Source: JABDIP01 sp965212545 (GTDB lineage Bacteria > Pseudomonadota > Alphaproteobacteria > DSM-16000 > Inquilinaceae). From it: 64,000 nucleotides of DNA. The notes under the pieces are model-generated. The model searched no databases and was not told the origin of the DNA. It saw nothing but the letters and a program-made list of their open reading frames with translations. Where the stretch lies: contig CBDBVB010000030.1 of the NCBI GenBank assembly GCA_965212545.1, forward strand, positions 309,510 to 373,509, in the 5' to 3' direction. Below are positions 28,068-36,500 of this stretch, in pieces (the stretch's first letter is position 1; the number at the start of each line of letters is the position of its first letter). The position numbers and the translations under genes were made by a program.

Positions 28068-29240
28068 ATGGCGGCTCTTGGCAGCGACGTCGGACAACTG
28101 TTCAGCATCGTTCTCATTCTGACCGCTTGCGGCGAACAGGCCGGCGAAGCCCGATTGCTGCTTCAGGACATCGCCGCCGGTTGGGCGCCATCCGAACTCA
28201 AGCGGGTCACACGGCCCCCGGAACGGCGGGATGTCGCCTGGCGGATCGACGGCCGCGACGGCCTGGGCGATCTTTACCTGCCGGCGGACGGAGCCCTGGC
28301 GCGCATGGTGCTGGTGCCGGGGCTGACGGAGCAGGGGCGGCGCGACCCCCGGATCGCCGCCCTGGCGCAGACCCTCGCCCGCATGCGCTTCGCGGTGCTG
28401 GTGCCGGATATCGCAAATCTGCGCCGGTTGAGGGTCGGACCCGAAGACTCCAGGGCGATCGCCGATGCGGCCGTGGCGCTGACCGGCCTTCCGGCCGGCG
28501 GCGCGGAGAGCCCGGTGGGGCTGGCGGCGGTGTCCTATGCGGTTGGGCCGGCGCTGATCGGCGCCCTGGAGACGGATGCCGCCCGGCATGTCGGATTCCT
28601 GGCGGCAATCGGCGGCTATTACGACATGACCGCCGTGGTGACCTATCTCACGACCGGCCGCTTCCGCGACGGTGTCGAGGACGCCTGGCGCACCGGACGG
28701 CCGCACGGACTCGCCAAATGGCGGTTCGTCGCGGTCAATGCCGACCAGTTGGAAGACCCGGCCGACCGCGCCGCCTTCGCCCTGATCGCCCGCCGCCGTA
28801 TCGCCGATCCGGCTGCTGGCATCGACGATCTGGCCGCCGGGCTGGGCCCGGACGGACGCGCGCTGCTGGCACTTCTGGAAAACCGCGACCCGGATTCGGT
28901 GCCGGGCCTGTTCGCGGCGCTTCCACCCGCCATGCGCAGCGCCTTCGCGGCCCTGTCTCCGTCGCGATACGACCTGACACGGCTCGAAGCCCGGCTCATC
29001 CTGATTCACGGCCGTGACGATCCGGCGGTGCCATTTACCGAAAGCGTCGCCCTTGCGGCCGCAGTGCCGTCCGGACAGGCCGATCTGTTCTTGCTTGATG
29101 GGCTGGACCACGTAGATTTCCGCTCCGAACTCGGGTTTGGCGACCAACTGGTCCTGCTGGATGCGGCCCAAGCCGTTCTGGCCGAGCGGAACAGCATTGC
29201 GGCCGGGTCCGACGGGCAGGATCGTCTCGGGGATTTGTGA
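28068..29240 (+). CDS. Alpha/beta-hydrolase lipoprotein
   Basis: A 390-residue predicted lipoprotein with an alpha/beta-hydrolase fold. The N-terminus has a hydrophobic stretch ending in the lipobox LILTACG (Cys21). A candidate nucleophile Ser lies in AAVSYAVGPALIGALE, an acid in LILIHGRDDPAVPF and the His in LDGLDHVDF. Substrate unknown. The ATG at 28068 is only one base after an AGGAAGG site, so the exact start is uncertain. Its stop overlaps the next ATG (TGATG at 29238-29242). The same family is often found beside kdsA in related alphaproteobacteria. Confidence 0.75.
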   Translation: MAALGSDVGQLFSIVLILTACGEQAGEARLLLQDIAAGWAPSELKRVTRPPERRDVAWRIDGRDGLGDLYLPADGALARMVLVPGLTEQGRRDPRIAALAQTLARMRFAVLVPDIANLRRLRVGPEDSRAIADAAVALTGLPAGGAESPVGLAAVSYAVGPALIGALETDAARHVGFLAAIGGYYDMTAVVTYLTTGRFRDGVEDAWRTGRPHGLAKWRFVAVNADQLEDPADRAAFALIARRRIADPAAGIDDLAAGLGPDGRALLALLENRDPDSVPGLFAALPPAMRSAFAALSPSRYDLTRLEARLILIHGRDDPAVPFTESVALAAAVPSGQADLFLLDGLDHVDFRSELGFGDQLVLLDAAQAVLAERNSIAAGSDGQDRLGDL

Positions 29241-30104
29241 TGACAGACACACGCAACCGGCGCTCTCGAAGGCTGGTTCGCCGCCTTGGACAGGGCTCTC
29301 TGGTGCTTGTCGCCGGCTCTCACCATGCTCATGTTTTTCCGCTCGCCGACCCATGATCGGGATTGGGCGCAGTCCCAGGCCGTGCTGCCCAGCATCGCCT
29401 TCGACGGGCCGCAGGTGACGGTGCGCAATGTGCGGAACTTCCGCTATGACGACACCGGCGCGGTAACCGATCCGGGATATGACGACCGGACCTATGACCT
29501 GTCGCAACTGAAACAGGTCTGGTTCGCCATCGCGCATTTCTCCAGCTTCGATGGGCTGGCCCACAGCTTTCTGAGCTTCGAGTTCGCCGACGGGCAGTAT
29601 CTGGCGCTGTCGATCGAGGCGCGCCGCGAGGCGGGAGTGTCCTACAACCCGTTCTTCGGCCTGTTTCGGGCCTATGAGATCATCTATGTGCTCGCCGACG
29701 AGCGCGATGTGATCGGCCTGCGCAGCCATATCGAAGGAAACCGGGTCCAGCTGTATCCGTTGCAGCTTGTGCCGGAGGAGGGCGCGGTTCTATTGCGCAC
29801 CCTGCTTGAGGAGGCGGACGAGATTACCCGGACGCCGCGCTTCTACAACACCCTGACCGACAACTGCATCACCGGCATCACCGATCATGCCAAGCGCATA
29901 TCGGCCTGGCGCCGGATGTTCGACTATCGGATCTTGCTGCCCGGATTTTCCGACGGGCTGGCATTCGATATCGGGGTGCTCTGGCCGGACATTTCGTTGG
30001 AAGAGGCTCGCCATCGCGCGACCATCGATCCCGACAGCAGTCCGATCGAAAGCGAGCAGTTCTCGGTCCTGATACGCGAGGCCATGTTGGACCAAGGCCC
30101 ATGA
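29240..30104 (+). CDS. DUF4105 / Lnb N-terminal-domain membrane protein (frameshifted near the start)
   Basis: Membrane-anchored protein with a DUF4105 domain, a papain-like fold also found at the N-terminus of lacto-N-biosidase proteins. From the coupled ATG at 29240 the frame reads MTDTRNRRSRRLVRRLGQGS then LVLVAG, a positively charged cap and hydrophobic anchor. One extra base near 29320 moves it to the frame TMLMFFRSPTHDRDW. That frame carries VRNFRYDDTGAV, RTYDLSQLKQVWF, SIEARREAGVSYNPF and the likely Cys site FYNTLTDNCITGI, ending at 30104. Without the repair the product would start at 29286 and lose its anchor. Confidence 0.72.
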
Positions 30105-30319
30105 CGGCAATGGCGCGCCTGCTGGCAATCCGACGGGCGGTTTGACAATCCACCTTCAGCTTCCTATTTACAGCGCCGGGCCGAAGGTCCCTGCCGCTCG
30201 CGGGCGCAAGCCTTGGTGAACTCCTTTCGACGATCTTCATCCGCCGATCCCAGTGTCATGCGGATCGATGGCAATGCGAGCACCATCTCACTCCCGCATG
30301 CAGCACTGCGTGAGGCATT

Positions 30320-30763
30320 GTGATGATCGACTCTCTTCCGCTTCCCTCCATCGAGGCCGCGAAGGCACAGGCGAAACGCCTGCGCGCGACGCTCGCGGCC
30401 GACGGCAACCCGGTTGGCCACAGCCGGTCGCTGGAACTGCTGGCCCATCAATACGGCTACAAGGACTGGAATACCCTGCACGCCGCCATCGGCAACCGGC
30501 CGCCGCCGAGTCCGGTCGCGATCGGGCAACGGGTGCGTGGCCGCTATCTGAGCCAGCCCTTCGACGGCGAGGTGATCGGCGTGCTGGCCCTGGCCACGCC
30601 AGGCCGGTTCCGTGTGACGCTGCACTTCGACGAGCCGGTCGACGTTGTCACCTTCGACAGCTTCTCGGCCTACCGGCAGCGGGTCACCTGCACCATCGAC
30701 CGTACCGGCAAGACGGCCGAGAAGACGTCGGATGGCAGGCCGCATATGGAGTTGGCGCTGTAA
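30320..30763 (+). CDS. Glyoxalase-related protein (Glyoxalase_8 domain)
   Basis: A 147-residue cytoplasmic protein. The first half carries a helical domain found in proteins called glyoxalase superfamily or Glyoxalase_8: AKAQAKRLRATLAADG, then SRSLELLAHQYGYKDWNTLH (about residues 36-55). The second half is beta-rich, with VRGRYLSQPFDGEVIGVL and FRVTLHFDEPVDVV. No metal-binding set is obvious, so catalytic activity should not be assumed. The first two codons are both ATG (30320, 30323). The 215 bp upstream show no gene. It converges on the minus-strand gene at 30770 with a 6-bp gap. Confidence 0.7.
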   Translation: MMIDSLPLPSIEAAKAQAKRLRATLAADGNPVGHSRSLELLAHQYGYKDWNTLHAAIGNRPPPSPVAIGQRVRGRYLSQPFDGEVIGVLALATPGRFRVTLHFDEPVDVVTFDSFSAYRQRVTCTIDRTGKTAEKTSDGRPHMELAL

Positions 30764-30769
30764 GCCGCG

Positions 30770-31723
30770 TCAGGCCGGCTGGTTAGCCGGAGCGGCCGTC
30801 GTCGATGCGGCGGCCGCTTCGGTCTGTCCCTCCATGATACTGACCCAGCGCCCGAGCAGCCGGTCGCAGATCCTGGCGAAGGGCGCGGCCAACAGCCCGA
30901 ACAGGACGCGGTTCACCAGGCCGGATTTGGCCTGGATGTCGAACGCCATCTTGATCCGCGTGCCGTGCCCCTCCCGGGCCAGCGACCATTCGCCGGCAAT
31001 CTTGGCGATCGGGTAGGGGTAGCCGGGTGCCTCTGTGTGGACGCGGAAGCCGAAGGCGCGGCCCTCGTCCCACAGGGTGCAGGTTTCCCGCCAGGACTTG
31101 CCGTCGGTATCGCTGCATTGCCGGACCATGCCGGCGCCCTGGCCGGAGATCACCTCGACCCGGCTCAGGTTGTCGGCGACGTCGGCATAGGCCTCCTGGT
31201 CGCTCATCACCTGCCAGGCCCGCTCGGCGGTTGCCATGGTCACGATGCTTGCAGTGAGGGTCATCCGATCATCGGACCGCGAAACGGTGATCTCGCTCGC
31301 TCCCTGGTACAGCAAGGCGAGGCCGATCGCCTGTCCTGCGGCGAATAGCGCGACGATGGCCGCGATGACTGCGACGATCCAGAAGCCCGGCGATGTCAGG
31401 GTTTCCGGCAACAGCGTCAGCGCCAGCCCGCTGTCCAGGACCCACAGGATATCGGCCGCGATCACCGCCCAGACCCAGCCGCGCCGGATCAGGGGCCGGG
31501 TCGCGATCAGCGCGACGCAGCCGGCAAAGGCGAGCAGCAGAATACCCAGCTCGAAGACGATCTCGGCCGGGGTGAAACCCAATAGCACAAGGCCCAGCGT
31601 GAACACCGCTTTCGCCACGGTCTCGGCGGCCAGCAGGCAAACCAACGCCGCCAGCGCCGAAAATCCGGCATTGGCCAGCAACACGCGGCGCAACGGCCGG
31701 TCGTTCGCTTGATGGACTGTCAT
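30770..31723 (-). CDS. Four-helix membrane protein with SRPBCC (polyketide cyclase-like) domain
   Basis: A 317-residue protein combining about four N-terminal membrane segments (around LANAGFSALAALVCLL, ELGILLLAFAGCVALIA, WVWAVIAADILWVL and FWIVAVIAAIVALFAAG) with a START/SRPBCC hydrophobic-ligand domain (about residues 155-300: TASIVTMATAERAWQVMSDQ, GMVRQCSDTDGKSWRETC). Ligand unknown. The start at 31723 (MTVHQANDRP) is chosen because AAGGAG lies about 10 bases upstream; the open frame reaches 31762. Confidence 0.7.
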   Translation of the reverse strand: MTVHQANDRPLRRVLLANAGFSALAALVCLLAAETVAKAVFTLGLVLLGFTPAEIVFELGILLLAFAGCVALIATRPLIRRGWVWAVIAADILWVLDSGLALTLLPETLTSPGFWIVAVIAAIVALFAAGQAIGLALLYQGASEITVSRSDDRMTLTASIVTMATAERAWQVMSDQEAYADVADNLSRVEVISGQGAGMVRQCSDTDGKSWRETCTLWDEGRAFGFRVHTEAPGYPYPIAKIAGEWSLAREGHGTRIKMAFDIQAKSGLVNRVLFGLLAAPFARICDRLLGRWVSIMEGQTEAAAASTTAAPANQPA

Positions 31724-31788
31724 GACACGACGCTCCTTGGTCAGGGGTTGAGCCAGGAGCAATAGGGCGCCTCACGGCACCCCGGCAA

Positions 31789-32319
31789 TTACCTCGGAGG
31801 TAATCCGGCGTCCGGTGCCAGCCACTCGGTGTAGAACAGCAATCGGCGTTTGCCGGAACTCAGATAGTCTCGCTGGCGTTCGTGCACTCGTCCGGCCACC
31901 GCTCGGGACGCAAAATTGGCCGGATCGACGATCGAGCATACGAAATCGGCGCCGACGACCCGTTGCGCGTAGCTCAGGACTGCCAGGGCCGCTTCGGTCG
32001 CATAGCCTTGGCCGCGCTCGGCAGCATGCATGTGATAGCCGATCTCCAGAAGCTGCTCGCCCTCGACCTCCTGGTAGGTGAGGCCGCAATCGCCGATCAG
32101 GCGGGGCTCCTCGCGCGGTTCGACCACCCAGAGGCCGAATCCGAAGGCCTCGTAATTTCGCAAGTTCCAGGCGATCCAGTCCTCGATCTTGGCATGGTTC
32201 GACATCCGCGGATAGAACCGGCGGGCATAAGGATCGGCGAAGACGGCATAGAGCGCCTCGGCGTCATCCGGGCGATATAGCCGCAGCCGCAGCCGCTTGG
32301 TTTCGACGATCGTCGCCAT
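31789..32319 (-). CDS. GNAT family N-acetyltransferase, RimJ/RimL type
   Basis: A 176-residue acetyltransferase of the RimJ/RimL-like GNAT_3 group. It starts MATIVETKRLRLRLYRPDDA at 32319; the upstream open frame lacks similarity. The core includes RLIGDCGLTYQEVEGEQLLE, the beta-bulge strand IGYHMHAAERGQGYATEA (acetyl-CoA loop) and SIVDPANFASRAVAGRVHER, then LLFYTEWLAP near the end. Substrate unknown. Confidence 0.85.
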   Translation of the reverse strand: MATIVETKRLRLRLYRPDDAEALYAVFADPYARRFYPRMSNHAKIEDWIAWNLRNYEAFGFGLWVVEPREEPRLIGDCGLTYQEVEGEQLLEIGYHMHAAERGQGYATEAALAVLSYAQRVVGADFVCSIVDPANFASRAVAGRVHERQRDYLSSGKRRLLFYTEWLAPDAGLPPR

Positions 32320-32348
32320 TACGGCGGGACCGCTACGCCGATCGGCGG

Positions 32349-32741
32349 CTATGCGACAACCTCCCAAAAGAGGCCCACGACGGCGACGAAGCCGACTGTA
32401 AAGACGATGGTCCTGAGGTATGGGATTCCAAGCAGATAGACTACGGCGTGCGCAATACGCGCCCAGAAGAACACCATGGCCCACAGGGCGGTCATGGCGT
32501 TCGCGCCGCCGCTGACATGGGCTATGAGGATCAGTGCCGCGAATGGCGCGAAGGATTCCACGGAATTGATATGGGCGCGGTTCGCCCGCCGCGCCCAAAG
32601 TGGCACGTCGCGCGGCGTCGGGTCCTTGTAGTTGTCGGCCGATAGGAACCCATTGGCCTGAACCTGTCCGACAATATAGGGAATCCAGAGCACTGCAGTC
32701 AGCAATGCCGTGAACGCCAGATAGGTGAGATCCGGTGTCAT
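32349..32741 (-). CDS. MAPEG family membrane protein
   Basis: A 130-residue integral membrane protein of the MAPEG family (eicosanoid/glutathione-metabolism type, function in bacteria mostly unknown). Four hydrophobic segments are seen. The family motif RANRAHINSVESFAPFAALI (about residues 52-71) carries the conserved Arg, Asn and Glu. ARIAHAVVYLLGIPYLRT sits before the last helix. It lies 29 bp downstream of the GNAT gene start in chromosomal order and is transcribed in the same direction. Confidence 0.9.
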   Translation of the reverse strand: MTPDLTYLAFTALLTAVLWIPYIVGQVQANGFLSADNYKDPTPRDVPLWARRANRAHINSVESFAPFAALILIAHVSGGANAMTALWAMVFFWARIAHAVVYLLGIPYLRTIVFTVGFVAVVGLFWEVVA

Positions 32742-33110
32742 CTCGTTTGTCCCCTTAGTTTGGGTTCAGAATCACTCCTTAGTGCTGGAGTCCTGTCCTC
32801 TCGCCAAGCCCCGTATGCATTCGTGCTCCGAACCGTGCTGGTCTCGTGTGACGATGTTCCGTTTTGTTCAGTATCTCGCCTGAGGCCCGCACGCCCGATA
32901 GGCTGAAGCTCATGCCAGTTCCGCTTGCTCACCGGGTCCCCGTTTGTAACGCGATTGTGACGGTGCCGATGTCTCCTCGCGCATCGCTCAAGCATCGAGC
33001 GGTGGCATATGGCGACAACAACTGCGATCGGCTTGCGACGCGACGGTTGAGTCTGTCACAGTATTCGCACCAGAGGCACCGTCCGGCCAAGTCGGCAAGG
33101 AGACATGGTG
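32742..33110. other. Intergenic, 369 bp, between MAPEG gene and STAND pair
   Basis: No supported gene. It must hold the divergent promoters for the MAPEG gene and for the 33111-37723 pair. I see no convincing operator or hairpin. The ribosome site AAGGAG of the next gene is at 33097-33102. Confidence 0.5.
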
Positions 33111-33566
33111 ATGGACCCAATTTCGGCGATCGTTGCGGCGTTGGCGGCCGGTGCGACAGCAGCCCTCAAGGACAGCGCGACTGACGCGATCAAAACTGCA
33201 TACCGCGGCCTGAAGGATCTCGTCGCGGCGAAATTCTCCGCGGTAGAAGTCGATCAGCTAGAAACCAAGCCCGAATCCGAGGCGCGGCGCGCCATGGTGG
33301 CGGAGGATCTGGAAGAGGCCGGCGCGTCGGACGATCCCGAGCTATTCGCTGCGGCAAAGAGCCTGCTCGACCATATCGCTGCACAGGGTCCCGAGGGGAC
33401 CGCTGCGATCGGCGTCGACCTCAAAGATATCCAGGCTGCCAACCTCGTCATTGAAAATGTGATATCGGCGGGCCATGGGGTCCGCGCCGAGAAGGTCGTG
33501 ACCACTGGCGACGTTCGAATTACCGGCGTCGGCGCCGGCGGATCGGAGGGCGCCTCAAAAAACTGA
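33111..33566 (+). CDS. Small STAND-associated protein
   Basis: A 151-residue protein. A small-residue-rich N-terminus (MDPISAIVAALAAGATAALK) leads to a helical, acidic middle (DAIKTAYRGLKDLVAAKF, KPESEARRAMVAEDLEEAGA). A tail of short polar beta-like repeats follows (ENVISAGHGVRAEKVVTTGD). Proteins of this make-up are known beside NACHT/STAND and other conflict-system genes, mainly in actinobacteria, but no activity is established. Start 33111 rather than 33105 is chosen because AAGGAG at 33097-33102 is then 8 bases away. Its stop overlaps the STAND start (TGATG), and the next protein begins with a similar NISAGRDVRVTHINVYV stretch, suggesting the two interact. Confidence 0.68.
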   Translation: MDPISAIVAALAAGATAALKDSATDAIKTAYRGLKDLVAAKFSAVEVDQLETKPESEARRAMVAEDLEEAGASDDPELFAAAKSLLDHIAAQGPEGTAAIGVDLKDIQAANLVIENVISAGHGVRAEKVVTTGDVRITGVGAGGSEGASKN

Positions 33567-36500
33567 TGCCGGCGGCGTCAGGGGGCAACCCTGGCGCCGC
33601 CGCGGACCTCGACAATATCAGTGCCGGCCGCGACGTCCGGGTCACCCATATCAATGTCTACGTAGCTGACAGCGCCGCCGCCGGCCGGGTCGTCGCGCAA
33701 TCCGACGACGGCGGCCTGACGGTAGACGGAGTGGCAATTGCCGCCCCGGCCGATGATCAGAACCCGTTCAAGGGCCTGGATGCCTTCGATGAGTCGGATG
33801 CGGAACGGTTCTATGGACGGTCGGCGATCACCGGCCGTCTGGTGGAGGCCCTCGACCGGCTGACGGCGGAGGGGGCGGATGCGCCGCGACTGCTGCCGAT
33901 CCTGGGCCCGTCCGGCTCCGGCAAGTCGTCGGTCGCGCGGGCCGGCCTGATCCCCGCATTGGTGCACCAGCCGCTTGCCGGATTGCCGGGACCACGCGTC
34001 GTATATCTGACGCCGCGTGCAAATCCGCTGGCGGAACTGGCGCTTGTGCTGGCACGGGTCGAGCCCGGCGAGCGCCATCCGGCGACGGTGTCGGCGGAGT
34101 TCGAGCAGCTGCTCCGGCAGCCGGACCCCGATGGCAGCGGGCGATTGACCGGGCTCCGGCGCATCGCCGGCAGCCTGGCGCATGGGCCGGAACGCCCGTT
34201 AGTCATCCTGGTCGATCAGTTCGAGGAGCTGTTCGTCCTGACTGCGTCGGACGACGACCGGCGGCTGTTCATCGATGGCTTGCTGGAGGCGGTCAGCGAT
34301 CAGGGCGGTCGGGTCTCGGCCATCCTCACCATGCGCAGCGATTTCCTCGGTTCGACCATGAGCCATCGTCGGCTGAACGCCCTGATCGCATCCCATAGCG
34401 TGATCGTGCCAACGATGACCGAAAACGAGCTGCGCCAGACCATCGAGATGCCCGCCGAGGCCGCCGGTCGCCCGCTGCCGCCCGGCGTCGTCGACCGGCT
34501 AGTGGCCGAGACGGAAGATCGAGCCGGCGCCCTGCCGCTGCTGCAATTCGCCTTGTCCAGGATCTGGGAGGGCATGGTCGCCGGCCAGGAGGCGGGGCAG
34601 GTGCTGCGCGACATCGGTGGCGTCGGCGGCGCGCTTGCCGGCCGCGCCGAAGCGCTTTTCCAGGAGCTCGATCCAGCCGACCGGGCGGTTGCGAAACGTG
34701 CCTTTCTAGCGACTATCAGCCTGGGCGAGGGCGCCCGTGACACCCGTCGGCGCGCACGCCTTGCGGAAATCGTGCCCGCGGATGCCGATCCGGCGGCGGT
34801 GAAGGACGTGGTCGCCGGATTTGCGCGCAAGCACGAACGGCTGATGACGATCGCCGGCACCGGCGACGAGATCACCATCGAGGTCACCCACGAGGCCATC
34901 TTCGACCACTGGACGCGGCTCGATGGCTGGCTGGCGCAGGAGCGCGAGGACCTCCGGTTCCAGCGCCGCCTGACTGATGCGGTGACGAGCTGGGAGAGTT
35001 CCCATCCACCGCGGCCCTCAGGCGGGCTCTGGCGGCATCCCGCGCTCGACGGTCTGATCGAATACCATGCCGCGCACAAATCAGAAATGACGGCGCTCCA
35101 GCTCGAGTTCTTCGTAGCCAGCCGCCGCCATGATCGCTGGTCGCGGATGTTCCGGCTCGGCGGCGTCGCGGCCACCCTGTTGGCGATCGTCGCCGGCGGG
35201 TTCAGCTGGTATGCTTGGGAAAAGAGCGCCGAAGCAACGCAAGCAGCCATCCGCACGGAGCGTATCCAGTCGACGTTTCTCGCCGATCTTGCACGCCAAC
35301 AGACCACGGCCGGCGATGCGACCCTTGGGGTCCTGCTTGCCTCCGCGGCGCTGAGCGAAGAGCGTGAAGTGGTCCCGGCGGCCGAAGCCGCGTTGCTCGA
35401 ATCTCTGGCCGAGATGCGAGAAATCCTCGCCATCGAGACCGACCTGCCGGTGTCGTCGGTCGGTTTGGGTGCGAATGGCCGATACGCGCTGATCGTCCGA
35501 TCCGTGGAATCGCCCACCGCCGCCCCGCGGTCTCCCGTGATAGTGGTCGATACTGAGAAAGGTGAGGAAGTCCCGCTGCCAGCCGCTGTGCAGACCGGTC
35601 GGTTCGCTGCCTTGCATCCAATGGAACCGGTCATTGCGGTAGAGATCGACGGCAAGATAACCCTCTACGGGCTGGAGAATGGAAACCTTGAGACAGTAAT
35701 CGGTGAGGATCTCGGTCAGTCGCAGTTCCAGATTGTGTTTTCACCGGACGGGCACCAGCTGGCAGCCGTCTCTCGCCTGTTGGTGCAGGTCTGGGAGCTT
35801 GAAGGGCGGCAATCGATAGGCGCGCTGGATTTGCCGCCTATGACAACCTGGGACCCTGAGCTGACCTTCGCCGACGATCGTCTCCTGGTTTCTCAGGGAT
35901 ATGCAACGACGGTTGCCGACCGGCCGACTCTCGACACCCCCTATCGCAACCACGCGCGTGGTTTGGAGGGTGGGGCACTCTCTCCCGACGGCACCATTCT
36001 GGTTGAGCTGTGGAGTAGGCCGATCTTCCATTTGCTCGGCGGTGCAGCGGAAGAACCGGAGCGCATGCAAATGCGATGGTCCGGCACCGATGACGAATTG
36101 GGATCGCAGCTTCCACCGGAATTTCAGTACATCCGGAAGATTGCATTTGCGCCGTCCGGGTCTGCACTTATCGCCAGCGGTCAGGACGGTATTTCCCATT
36201 GGTATCCGCTGGATTTTGTCTCCGAGGCAAACGGGCGGATATCCGTCGAGATTGACAGCCCCATCGTGCTCTCCCCGGATCCCGATCTCGTCCGGCGCGC
36301 CGTCGATGAACGCAATGTTCCCAATAGCGAGATCAGAGATGCGGCGCGCAACGCGACGACGCCATTCGCGATCTCACCCGGCGGTCGGCATCTGGCTATT
36401 GGCGGATTCTATGGGCAGATCGCACTCTGGGCGCTTCGAGCCGGAGGCCCGCCGCACCGCCTGGCGGCGCTGTCCGCGCACGGTCCAGGCAGTGCCATCA

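Noticed and set aside
27321..29729. 802-codon open frame on the minus strand
   Set aside because: It lies opposite kdsA, the hydrolase and the DUF4105 gene. Its translation has the His/Arg/Gly-rich look of an antisense shadow in high-G+C DNA and no family motif.
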